A DNA stretch of 64,000 bases from contig JBANAY010000003.1 of NCBI GenBank assembly GCA_037952775.1, forward strand, positions 25,296,001-25,360,000, read 5' to 3'. The DNA comes from Clonostachys chloroleuca (Eukaryota > Ascomycota > Sordariomycetes > Hypocreales > Bionectriaceae). The notes beneath the pieces are model-generated. The model saw nothing but the letters and a program-made list of their open reading frames with translations. It was not told where the DNA came from and did no database searches. Below are positions 44,571 through 55,180 of the stretch, piece by piece. A program made the translations under genes and the position numbers. Position 1 is the stretch's first letter, and each line of letters opens with the position of its first letter.

Positions 44571-46859
44571 GTTTTCAGACGATGGAGAGGAAGCTGTCGA
44601 TGGGTAATGTTTGTTTACTGTGCCGGCACGGGGGAGAAACGCGAAGGCGGCAGAGCTCCAGCCAACGAGACGGCTCACGAAGGGGTAGGACGGCCATGAT
44701 ATGCAATGTCCTATATGCAATTCACCCCATAGGCTCGTTGCACCGCAAGACAAACACTCGGTTGATTATGACCCGCTCTCCACGTCACAAGTTCGCGAAT
44801 GCCCAGTCAGTGACTTGGGTTCTTGTCTCACCTACCGCCACCAACGGAGGCCAAGTCCTGTCCTGCGCAGTTCAGCTGGGCAATAATGGGAAGCTTATCC
44901 TTTCTGGATACCAGCTGCAGGCTAAGAAGGTTTAGTCCCCGCGGGGGAGAGTACCTCGATGCAGCTGTACATGTATTGGCATCAGATGTGACCATCCGAT
45001 GGGTGGGAGGGAAAGCCATCAATGCTACCTGGGGAGAAGTTGGTCACGGCCATATTGTCTGAGCACTCGTCTTGGTACCTTGGATCCCTTGAAGCGACTC
45101 CTCGTCCGCGAGAGATGCTCTGGCAAGAGCAAGATGTTGCGACAGGATACTTAATGATCTGCCGAGACGGCGTGCATTAGTGGGAAGAGGCCGCTTTCCG
45201 TGGAATCAGGATCAGCATACCAATCCGATCCAATCAACCAGTTGGAGTGGCTCCTGTAACCCTGCACCCACGATCGAATCACCGCCCAGGACTCGACCGA
45301 CCCAGCAAATCAGGCCTCCTGCGATGGTCATCTTGTCTTGTCTGTAGGCAAAAGACTGGAGAGAGCTGAGCCAGCAGCAAATCTGATTTGACACCGACTG
45401 CAGTGCGGAGAATACCTGGGAGGTGTGGCCTTCCATACCCCTTGCTTAGGTTGAATAGCCATCATTGTTTTGCTTTTTTTCTTCCTGCTTGCTCCGAGAC
45501 CATCATTTGAGGTAAGACATTTGGATTGCTAGTGTCGGGCAGGGCATTGAGGACAGCGAACCAAGTCCAAGCACGCGGGGCAGTTTTTTGCATGCTGCGT
45601 CGTGTTGTGTCGCATCCCATGCACCTGCTACTCCGTCTTGCCCGTGTTGCGATCTTTTGCAGCCTTGGAAATGCCAATCCAATGTTGACGAGGAGATGGA
45701 TGAAAGCCGGCAATCAATTGAGGAAGACCGTCTCAAGCCGTGTCCACTCCACTGGCGCGGCCCGCACTGCACTAAGAAACTCGCTAGAGACTGCTAGGGA
45801 CTTTAGTAGGCAGCGCTCAGCAGGGGACGATGAAATTGCTGTCCAATCTGCCAATTGCATGTACATTGGTGGGATCGGTGGGTTATTCACAGCTCACTGT
45901 GGCTGGTTGTTCTCGGTGCATTAATGTAGGCTCTAATCCCCCGAATGGACCCAACAAGCTCTCGCCTACCACAATGTTGAGCAGGTGGTTGGCCACACCC
46001 GAGGTTGCATCGGTTCCCACGTCCGATGAAGAGGAGGTTGGGAGGAGGAGCAGTATGTCATAGTGGTGAGTGTCTCGTGGGAATTAGGCGAAGATCATCA
46101 GACACGCACCAGCCCCTTCTAACTTGGGCAGCCTTCTAGTGACGAGGGCAAATCACAACCCACAGTCCATAATTGCAACGCGTGTGATGTTATTCCCAGA
46201 ATATTCATTTGGCGTTTCAAATTATTTCTCTTCAATCGTCTGATCTCGGGTGATCCGTGCCTTTCAGTGGGAAAAAGAATTGTCCACTTACTTGGGAGTC
46301 TAGACTCAAATTGCTATCAAAGTCTCAGGCAATGTGAGAGAAATTGAAGATCACCACCTGCGACAGGTATCAACTCGGTTGGGCGAGCTGTCACACGACA
46401 CAGCGACTGGATTGGCGTTCATGTCTAGACCCAAAAGCGGGAGCATCGGGAGGACAAAAAGGCAGGTGTCAATTGACTGAAAAAGACTACAGGCGTGCTT
46501 CATTTCTACATATACCACCTTTCTCCAAAGTGTGTATGGCTCGCTTTCACGCGACTATAGCCCCGAGAGCAACCGCACTGTGAGCAAACCACCATCATCA
46601 AGTTTATATAGCCCCTCTGTGCGTCCATAAGGCACTTTGGTGTAATAGGGGCGAAATCCATGCAGCGTAGATGTTACAAAGTTGGATGTTACCTGAAGTT
46701 GAGCAAAATGCCTGGTGACGAAATCCCGCAACCATGGCCATCTCAGAAGGCATTTTCCGAAGGCAATTTATGCAAAGAGAGTTGGGAATATGAAGAAGAA
46801 AGGCCAATAGGTCCATGCTTGTGCTTCCAAGATAAGATACCTGGATTCTTAGCTGCAGT
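44571..46859. other. Intergenic region, 2.3 kb
   Basis: No frame here has a recognisable domain; short ORFs occur on both strands. It includes promoters of the divergently placed P450 gene (-) and DUF3176 gene (+). Confidence 0.5.
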
Positions 46860-49085
46860 ATGGCACACTTGGGCGACGAAAATCCGGCTCATATTGAGTT
46901 ACGGCCTCTAGCCTCAACAACGGAGGTCCCAGAAAGCGCACGAAATCCTAAACATCATGGAGGAAGGTTGAACAGCGAGACTGTCTCACTGATCAACAAT
47001 GAAAACCACGGCCAAGACAGGTACAATAGGATATCTACGAAACCTACCGGCCTGCTAATTCGAGATACTGCACTGCCAACACTCGTAACCGATCTCAAGG
47101 ATGCGCGCAGCAAGAGACAATCCAAAGCCTTTGCGGCTTGGGGCCTCGAGTTGGCCATTCTCTTGCTTGCTTTCGGTGTCTTGGGAGCTATGATTACCAT
47201 TTTGCAATCATTTCGAGACGGAGAGGTGCCCAGATGGAACGGCACCAGTAGTGGAGGCATCACCCTGAACGCGCTGATTGGCGTGCTCGCCACCATCTTC
47301 CGTGCATCTCTTGCCTTTGTAGCATTTGAAGTGCTCGCCGAGTTGAAATGGGAATGGGTGGCAGCGCAGTTCAGGCCATTAAACGATGTACAACGCTTCG
47401 AGGACGCCACTCGCGGTGCCTGGTGATCCATGATGCTTCTGCCCGTCGTCACGATACGGCAACCGTTGAGTATAGTCGCCGTCACTGTGATCGTTCTGTC
47501 CGTGGCCGTTGGGCCCTTCGCCCAGCAGGCTATGCAGACATACTACTGCCTTCGAATTGCAGAAGACCGGCCTGTTAGGGTGCAAGTAGCGCATCGGGTC
47601 GATACTGGCCGTCTTTTCTACGCTCAGCGTCCATCTTACTATGTCCTTAACGTTGGCCTGCAAGCTGTTATGCAAGATGCCGTGGTCAATCCCTCAAACG
47701 ACTCCAATATCCCCTCGATGTTTCAGTGCCCGACGGGCAACTGCACTTTTCCTACCTACGCTAACCATCCAGAGCAGCCCGAAGAAGAAAGGGCGTCTTA
47801 TGCAAGTCTTGCGATGTGTGGACGCTGTGAAGATGTCTATGACCTGGCGCTGACGAACATTAAGAATCAGGCGGGGAATGACACTGGCGGCATTTATATC
47901 CAGCTGCCAGTCTCAAACTCGACCGGGTACCAGAGCAAAATGACGGATAAGCTCCAGGTGAGCCCTGGGGGCCCAGTCGGCTCAAATGTCTCGTATCTGG
48001 ACGCTGCAGTTGTTGGCGACCTCGAATGGGCGAGTCGGGTCGTGCCGCAAGACTTTTTGGATGCTGCCAGTGGATCCGCTGTCAATTTTTCGATATTGGC
48101 CTTATCACAAGACCACTGTGGCACGCTCGCCAATGGCAACATGTTATGTCCGCTCTCTGATGCAAAAGTCATGTCATTATTCAACGGCGCATGGGGCAAG
48201 CCGACAGACTACGTCGCAGCGGCCTGCACGCTGTATCCGTGTATCAAGTCCTACGCCGGTACCGTCCAGAACGGAGCTCTCTCTGAGACGGTCGTCCGGT
48301 CCACGCCGGTTCATATGACAGACCGTGACGAGTGGTGGAAGCGAAATGGGGTCCAGGTCCCATGCTGGGCGAACGGCACGCTCTACACTTCTTCAAACAT
48401 GTCCTCCGCGGCTGAAGAGCTGCCCACCAGTGCCAAACAACATGTCTCTGTAGATTTAAAGCCTTTACTGCATGATGGCCATGTCGTCAAGTTTGGTGAG
48501 GCTAACGTGACGGCTCCCAGGGACTGCGTCATGTCCGTCGTCGATGGCTTCCTAGGCGCGGTTCACAATGTGCTGGTAAAAGCAACACGGGTGAGGTGCC
48601 TGCCACAAGGTCACCAGTCAGAAACTGCCAGCTGCTTCGCGGTCGAAGGAGACAAATTGATGACAAGGGAGGATTCGATCGCAATGGCTGGCTTCTTGCA
48701 CCCTCGCGTTGCCAGCCTGAATACCATCAGAGAGAATGCTGAGTCATTGAGCTTGCGTATAACGACTCAGATACGCCAGTACGGCTGGGGCCCGTACACT
48801 GAAGATCCGGTCGCCGTCCGGGGCGAGGCTTGGGAGAGCCGTACGTGCCTCCACGTCGCACGGGAGTGGTTCGCCCTCCCGGCGACGTTGCTGGTCCTAT
48901 GCGCGCTACTGATGGCGGGGATGGTAACAAAAGATTTGCGAGCGAGTGGTGACAACGTAGTATGGAAGGGCTCGGTTCTGCCGTTCTTACTCAAAGACAA
49001 TGTTAGAGGTCTGGAAACTTCGAGCCTCAGGACGCTTAATGTTGCAGCCAGGGATTTCGAGATTAAGTTGCAGAAGGTGGAATAG
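46860..49085 (+). CDS. DUF3176 family membrane protein with in-frame TGA
   Basis: One frame of 742 codons interrupted only by TGA at 47424-47426. Before it: a polar N-terminus, then TM1 (LELAILLLAFGVLGAMITIL), TM2 (ALIGVLATIFRASLAFVAFE) and the DUF3176 signature WEWVAAQFRPLNDVQRFEDA. After it: MMLLPVVTIRQPL, TM3, a large ecto-domain rich in Cys and N-glycosylation sites (CPTGNCTFPTY is a family hallmark) and a last TM (LPATLLVLCALLMAGMV) near the C-terminus. Relatives read Gly between the Trp and Ser that flank the stop, so GGA (or CGA) to TGA is likely; no intron consensus surrounds it. Function of the family is unknown. It is either a recent pseudogene, an allele or an error. Confidence 0.8.
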
Positions 49086-49421
49086 TTGATTTTCTGCAAG
49101 GAGATCATCTGCCGCCGTAATAATAACGGAAGCCGACGAAGAGTTAAATAACATCGAATGAATATCTTCACGTACAAACTAAGGTATTCTCCTCCTTCCG
49201 TAGCTGTGCTCTGTGAAGACTCACTGGAGAAGTTGACAGGGGCTGATAAGATAAGAGGGGACGTTCCGGTGCTTAGTCATTCCCCCACCTTAGTCAGCGA
49301 CTCATTTGCACCCTCGCATCACGCGAAACCCCTGACACGTCTAGCACCATTCGAGCTTCAATCCCAAGAAGCCACCAATTCCGCTGTCTGTCCTTACCGT
49401 CCGCCTCGCAATCAAGCCAAG
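49086..49421. other. Intergenic region and DPM3 leader
   Basis: Short promoter region. A run of small open frames is not conserved in type. The bases before ATG 49422 (CAAG) fit a fungal start context. Confidence 0.5.
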
Positions 49422-49891
49422 ATGACGCGCGCACAACAGACAATCTCCCTGGCACTTCTTGCCTCCTCTGTATGCCTCGAAACCCAGCCGAAGTCGCCCA
49501 AGATCTTACTGGAACCTCTTAGCTAACCATAGTGGGCAGCTCTACCTCGTGCTCTTCCTCGAGCTGATCCCTCTCCCCGCTCTCGTCCAAGAGCAGGTCA
49601 TCCCTGTGGTATGTCAATCTACGCTCAGGAGCTCTTATTCAAACACACTGGCTCGCCTCATTATTGCGCATGGCCCCAGGCAACTCACCAATCGAGACAA
49701 CTGTCGCTAACCTCTCCATTCTTCAACAGCTCCCCTTCTGGGCCCTCATCTCCTTCGGCTCTCTGCTGCTCTTCCGTCTCGGCCTAGGTGTCATGACCTT
49801 CAACGACGTCCCCGAAGCCCACAAAGAGCTCATGGCCGAAATCGATCTCGCCAAGGCCGACCTCCGAAACCTCGGTGTCGACGTTGACTAA
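49422..49891 (+). CDS. DPM3: Dolichol-phosphate mannose synthase subunit 3 (DPM3)
   Basis: Three exons found by reading the splice signals: 49422-49469, 49540-49608 and 49730-49891, all phase 0. Introns are 49470-49539 (GTATGC ... GGGCAG, with CTAAC) and 49609-49729 (GTATGT ... CAACAG, with CTAAC). The product is 92 residues, the usual DPM3 size. It opens MTRAQQTISLALLASS and has two TM helices (LYLVLFLELIPLPALV and LPFWALISFGSLLLFRLG). A C-terminal cytosolic helix follows (FNDVPEAHKEL ... DLRNLGVDVD), which is the part that binds catalytic DPM1. DPM3 tethers DPM1 to the ER membrane to make dolichol-P-mannose for N-glycans, O-mannose and GPI anchors. Confidence 0.93.
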
Positions 49892-50176
49892 ATCATTCAA
49901 GCATTTCACGGGCAAGGATAGGAGATGTTTAATGTTTCGCCATTTTACTGCATGGGGCTGCCATATACCACCGTTGTACGATTAGGCGAGGCGGTATAAT
50001 ACAATGGAGAAAAATACAATAGATGTGACAACGTTGAGAGATCACGCAAAAAATTAATTTGTTCGCGTTTGACTAGATTATTCGTGACGTCGTGCATGGT
50101 ACAGATTTCAACTTCGAGGGCCTGCCTATTGCATTGATTCTGCACTTGTGATTACCTGGAGAACTTAGAGTATGCT
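49892..50176. other. Intergenic region between convergent genes
   Basis: Short 3'-3' spacer between DPM3 (+) and the coiled-coil gene (-), with no gene. Confidence 0.5.
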
Positions 50177-52238
50177 TCAATTACCGGCAAGAAGAGCGAC
50201 GACTTTGCGCACTGCTACGTTGGGTTCCTCTCCGCCTTCAATTAGCCCCTGAAACAAAGATGGCAGCTTCCCGAAAGCGCCCTTGCGATCAACGCCGTGC
50301 CCTGATAAACTGATGTTAGCTGATGTTGGATAAAAGTTGGAACTGGGTATCATCTTACAGCTACCTGGAATGGACACAACGGCTGACACTTTGCTCTGCG
50401 CTTCGCCGGTCCAATCCAATTCCACTCTCCAGTTGAGGCGGATGGAAGCTGTTGACCCCGCTGAAGGGACCTTGATGTCAAAAGACTGGAGGCCCATGAA
50501 CGGGAGCAAGTCTACAGTTGCATAAGAGAGCTCCTCATCCTCACTGCCCTTTGTCGACCCTTTCCCTTTGGTTTGCCTGGAAGCCTTGGCACGCACGTCC
50601 CGGCTCACCTCGAGAATCGCAGCCTTCGACTGTGTCTCCTTTTGTAATTTTGACCAGAACTGGGCTCTTCGTTCTGAAATCCGTAACCACTCTGCCATGG
50701 CCCAGGTGATAATTCCAATATTCCGTTTCATGCTTCTGTTGCACTCCCCCTGGCAGATGTTGCGCAGGAACGACTCGAGTTCTGGTTTGGCGGTTGGCTC
50801 CAAACCACTCACGTCGATAGAAACAATCTCCAGCTTGAGCGCGTCAAGTATGACCTTGACGAGGGCGCTGAATAGAGCTGGCGACTGCCGAGCCTGAAGC
50901 CGTATTGAGAACTGCTGGCGCAGAGGCTCGTCGGCTATTCGAGGTAAGGTAGTATATTCGGAGGATATACTAAATGGGCTGAATAGCTCGAGAAACGGCA
51001 GTTCCTCAGCTGCCGTCATAACGACTGGCCGATGGGAGTGGACAGTGCCACTCGCTTCCTCGTCTTCTTCGGAGTCGGGGATGACAGCGACTACAGGTCT
51101 TCCCATGGGTACGAGTGCCAGGGGGTCCAAGGCTGCTTTCGCCAGCAGTTCTGACTGCGACGGGAGAGATTCGATCGCGTCAGGAGCAAGATGACGTTTC
51201 AACAAATCGAGAACCGCATCTTCATCCGACGCGGTGACCTTGCGACCGGATCGGAGCATCACCCGAATGCGGTCATTTTCTCTCTCGGCAAAATCCAAAT
51301 CTCTCTTCAAAGCTTGGAGCTCCTTTGCCAGCTCGTCCCTTTTTCTCTTCTTCTCGCGATTGGCGTCCTGAGGTTTAATCCCACGGATGTTGGTCGACCT
51401 CTCTTTAAGCGCGGCTCCCTGACCAAGTTGCCCTCGACGCACCCCCGCCTTTTTCAAGTTCTTGTTGAAGAAGCTTACGTTCTCGGTATCGTTCTCCCCG
51501 GGGCGCGTTGGTGGTCGTTTCAGGGGGAGCTGCTCGGCGGTTTATTCCTTCCTCTCCATTTCGACGGGCTACTACTATGGATACCTCGTGGAGGGGTTGA
51601 GGAAACAGCGTCGGGTACCGAAGGGGGCAATTCTGGCTCGGGGGAGAGGGTATCGCGATGCCAGTCTGCGGAGAGCGACGAAGGGTGTTTCCAAGAAACG
51701 GATTGAGGTCTGCCTCTGCGTCGGGAGCTGGCGGTGGTAATGGGCGGGGATTCGGTCTGGGCAGCGATCTTCTAGGTGCTGCAGCCAACCCCGTCTTAAC
51801 TCCCTTTGTACGTGGCGGGGGCTCAGCGCTTTCTCGTTGGTCTTGTTCTGATCCCGCCGCAGTGTCATCGCCCGGAGCGTTTTCGGGAGACGGCCTCGTT
51901 GGCGACCGGTTGCGCGTGAAGGTGGCGCTTTGTTCACTCGGAGGTAGACTTAGGCGCTGGGGAGGTTGTCTGAGTGGGCTGTTTCGTGATACGGGTGGTC
52001 GTTTCGGAGGGGATTGGGACAGTCGTCTTTCGAGGATTTCGGGGTTAAATCGCGCCATGCTGGATCTGGTTGGCGAAGCGAACGACGGTCGTTGCCGCCG
52101 CGGCGATGATCCAAGCCCTTCGGTGGGCGCGTCTCGTGTTGGTGAAGATGGCCCGGACAGGCGAGGCGATGTGCGCCGCCTTTTAGGCGAAGAGCCTTCC
52201 ATTCTAGTTTCCAATTCAGGGCTATAATAGAGATTCAA
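50177..52238 (-). CDS. Uncharacterised protein with disordered N-terminus and coiled coil
   Basis: Two ORFs join through an intron at 51584-51530 (minus: GTATCC ... GAGCAG), phase 0 on both sides, giving ...FPQPLHE then LPLKRPPTRPGENDT. A second probable intron of 63 nt lies near 50,297-50,360 (GTAGCT ... CTAAC ... TTATCAG). Its length is a multiple of three and it has no stop, so either form is readable. N-terminal ~210 residues: Ser/Pro/Arg-rich (SPKRRRTSPRLSGP), disordered, with basic clusters that look nuclear. Middle: a coiled coil (KRKRDELAKELQALKRDLDF). C-terminus: a folded alpha/beta region beginning LPFLELFSPFSI. The layout resembles kinetochore or chromatin proteins, but I cannot name a family. 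It shares a 0.6-kb divergent promoter with the next gene. Confidence 0.75.
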
Positions 52239-52829
52239 ATTATCCCATGTTGATATTTCGAGATAGTAGTGCGGGAAACGGCTGAGGCTTTGTTTACTTG
52301 AGGATTGTCAATTCTTTGACCGTGTAAATCATTGGTGGAGCGCGTTCTGGAACTTGGGCAGGCACAGTAAACAAAGTGGGGCATTTAACTGGAAGCGCCT
52401 TGTCAGATGTCAGATGGACGGGATGATGTATTTTGAATCAGCAAAGTGGACGGCTCGCGGGGTGTGATGTAGATTAGATATTCTGTATATTTAGGAAGTT
52501 CTATGAATACAAGATCAAATATTCTTTTCTGGTAGGTTAGCTCGCACGATCTCAATACAAACATGACTTTGCGACCGACAACAGCTTTCCACCACCAGAC
52601 CAAGGTGTCACGTGCGGGAGTCATCCGCTGAAGCGGTAGATCGGCCCTGGCAGCTATGACGTCCGTTCGTTCTCCGAGCTGAGCTGAGAAATCAATTCCC
52701 ACATTGCAACTCGGCTCAACACACTGTCGACCGGACAATTCCAGCAGTCCCATTCTGGTTATTTTTTTCCTCTTGTTTTTACTCTAGCGGACTTCATAGA
52801 TCATCTGTCGCCCCCTCCTCCAGAGCCAA
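52239..52829. promoter_or_regulatory. Divergent promoter region
   Basis: About 590 bp between the start of the coiled-coil gene (-) and the oxidoreductase-like gene (+). No gene is seen inside. Transcription signals for both directions must lie here, but no specific element is identified. Confidence 0.5.
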
Positions 52830-53615
52830 ATGGCTCTTCCTCTAAACATAGTGCCGAGGGGCCTGCGACTCCTGCGCCCGGCATCCAACCTCGGTCGATC
52901 GTCATTTTCAACATCTGCGACGCGGAGGGAAGAAGAATGGCCGCAGCGAACGCCCCTCGGAGCGTATTACGAGAGCATTCTAAACCAACGAACGTCCTAT
53001 CCCACCAAGCAAAAGCGTGATGAGCCTCCGAACACGGCCGACCCAAAGGTCTTGCCAAAGGACAAAAAGCCACTACGATCTCCGCCGACCGAAAAGCCAC
53101 GAACCGATGGCACCGCGAAGGCTTCATCCTCTGGCGTGACTCCTGCCGCCCCGACCCCAACACCGCCGCCAACCACTGCAGCAGAGAAAGCAAAGATCAT
53201 CTTTGGCACACGTCTTGCGGGCCCGGAAGACATGGCCGCGCGCGCCGCGTCCAAGAAGTCCAGATCCATCTTAATAGGCGATGTTCTTGTGCCGCCGAAG
53301 CCTCAAGAACCCGACAATTGCTGCATGAGCGGTTGCGTCAACTGTGTGTGGGAGCTATACCAGGAGGACGTCGAGGAGTGGCGGGCCAAGAAGGCGTCAG
53401 CAGAAGCGCGGCTCAAGGCCAGCCAGGAGGCGAGCGACGCTGCTACTCCCAGGTCAAGCCAAAAACCCGCGGGTGTCACGGTTGGGGAGGCTAAGATCGC
53501 GAAAGATCTATGGGATGATGATCTTATGCAGAGCGTCCCTGTTGGCTTCCGAGAGTTCATGAAGATGGAGAGGAAGCTGAAAGAGAAGCATGCACGTGAG
53601 CGCAGCGGTGGCTAA
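52830..53615 (+). CDS. Mitochondrial oxidoreductase-like domain protein
   Basis: 261 residues, intronless. The N-terminus is rich in Arg, Ser and hydrophobics with few acids (MALPLNIVPRGLRLLRPASN ... STSATRR), a mitochondrial presequence. A long Pro/Thr/Lys linker follows. The core at about residues 153-185 is the oxidoreductase-like signature: PPKPQEPDNCCMSGCVNCVW then ELYQEDVEEW, with four conserved cysteines. The C-terminal helix contains VPVGFREFMKMERKLK, also typical. Fungal relatives are small mitochondrial proteins of unknown chemistry; the cysteines suggest metal binding or redox (inference). Confidence 0.88.
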   Translation: MALPLNIVPRGLRLLRPASNLGRSSFSTSATRREEEWPQRTPLGAYYESILNQRTSYPTKQKRDEPPNTADPKVLPKDKKPLRSPPTEKPRTDGTAKASSSGVTPAAPTPTPPPTTAAEKAKIIFGTRLAGPEDMAARAASKKSRSILIGDVLVPPKPQEPDNCCMSGCVNCVWELYQEDVEEWRAKKASAEARLKASQEASDAATPRSSQKPAGVTVGEAKIAKDLWDDDLMQSVPVGFREFMKMERKLKEKHARERSGG

Positions 53616-54342
53616 AAATCTGCTTTTACAGTCCTCACTTTCACATTGGCCGTTTGCACTTATCATATATAGATATCCAGCGATTTATAGACTAGCACTG
53701 ATACACCTAGACGAATATAGCTCGGAGGCTCCAAAGATGGAGCTTTTATGTTTCTAACCAGGACTTAAAGCGGTCAGATACCGGTACATGGTGCGTTGTG
53801 TGTTTTTCAGGTCAGTATTGCCAATACTTACTAAGAAGACCTTGATCTCGCTCAGAGAGGTCCCACAGGCACCGGCGGGTTCCGATGGCTTGAATTTTGA
53901 AAATGGCCGAGCTTAGCTGCGCTAAATGGGGGAGTGAGATCATTGGAGGGGCACATCGAAAAGTACCAGGCTTCAGTGTGGAGAGAGGAGGGGCAGCGGA
54001 ATTTACTGGCTGCTGCCCTCAGGCCAGGCGCTGGCTGCCTGCACGATCGACGCGGGGCTTGCACTTACAGCTGCCCCCTTTGGGAAGAGGGCAAGAAAAA
54101 AAATCCTTCTTGGCGGATCTCGCTCTTTTTTTTTCTCTCTCTTCCTTCTTCTTCTTTTTCTCTTGGGTAACAACTTGCAAATACCGACCCTCGTGTGTTG
54201 CTCCCGTGGTCTCGATCCCCCGTACTACGTCGTCCTCGAACACGAACCTGCTCATTTGCCACCTCTCGAAACATCCGCGCGACCCGATCCCTCGTCCTCC
54301 CAGATCAACGCCGGCGCTGCTCTCGACAAAATCACCGCCAAG
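53616..54342. other. Intergenic region and XPT1-type promoter
   Basis: No gene. A long pyrimidine-rich tract (about 54,115-54,165) precedes the start at 54343, typical of an active fungal promoter and leader. Confidence 0.5.
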
Positions 54343-55180
54343 ATGGTCAAGAAGATCTACGTCACGTACAACGATGTGAGTGCGACGTCCCTGGCAAGTC
54401 TGGGATCGATCGACTCTTCAGACTGTCGACTGTCTCAGTGCAACCTAGCTGCGACACGCCAACCTGCCACCTCGGCACAAGTTTCGCCGTAGCTGACTCT
54501 GGGTTGCTCAAACAGGTGCACAAGCTGTGCAAGGAGTCGGCTGAGAAGCTGCTTGCCGACTTCCAGCCTCATCTGATGGTCGCCATCGGCGGTGGTGGCT
54601 ATGTTCCCGCTCGTATCCTTCGATCCTTCCTCAAGAAGCCCGGCTCGCCCAACATCCCCATCCAGGCCATCGGTCTGTCTCTCTACGAGGCCCTGGGCAA
54701 CGACAGCCAGGTGGAGACTCTGGGTACTAAGGTTACCCGCACTCAGTGGCTTGATCTCAGCTCCCTGGGCGAGATGGAGAACCTGATCGGCAAGCGCGTC
54801 CTCATCGTCGATGAGGTCGACGATACCCGCACTACCCTCGAGTACGCCGTCAAGGAGCTCGAGAAGGACGTCGAGCTCGCCCGCGAGCGCCTGGGGGGAA
54901 ACCAGCCCAAGGCCGAGTTCAGCATCTTTGTTCTGCACGTAAGTTGCCCCGGTATTACCCCTCATTCGGTGATGCTCGTCGCTCTTCGTCATACTGACTT
55001 TCCTGTGCCATGTAGAACAAGGATAAGCAGAAGAAGGGTGTTCTCCCCCACGACATGGTCGCTGCCGGACGTTATCTGGCCGCCCGCACCGTCGGAGACG
55101 AGTGGATCTGCTACCCCTGGGAGGCCATCGACATCGAGGAGCATGACAGGCTCGCCAAGGAGAACGGCGACACGATCTAG
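54343..55180 (+). CDS. XPT1: Xanthine/guanine phosphoribosyltransferase, XPT1 type
   Basis: Three exons read from splice signals: 54343-54375, 54516-54938 and 55016-55180, all phase 0. Introns: 54376-54515 (GTGAGT ... AACAG) and 54939-55015 (GTAAGT ... TGTAG). The product is 206 residues, matching the family's usual ~210. The short first exon MVKKIYVTYND joins VHKLCKESAEKLL. The PRPP-binding loop is VLIVDEVDDTRTTLEYAV (about residues 103-120). Also conserved: AIGGGGYVPARILRSFLK, QAIGLSLYE, RTQWLD, FVLHNKDK and the C-terminal CYPWEAIDIEEH. The enzyme salvages xanthine/guanine (and hypoxanthine) to nucleotides in the cytosol. The gene looks intact. Confidence 0.93.

Noticed and set aside
43518..44699. 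Long plus-strand frames of 178 and 212 codons
   Set aside because: They are antisense shadows of the GC-rich P450 gene, with Val/Gly/Asp/Leu-rich artefactual composition.
44571..44753. Upstream extension of the minus-strand P450 frame
   Set aside because: P450 homology and the PIPQPKPLPIVGN opening begin at the ATG at 44570; the upstream 61 codons look like leader DNA.
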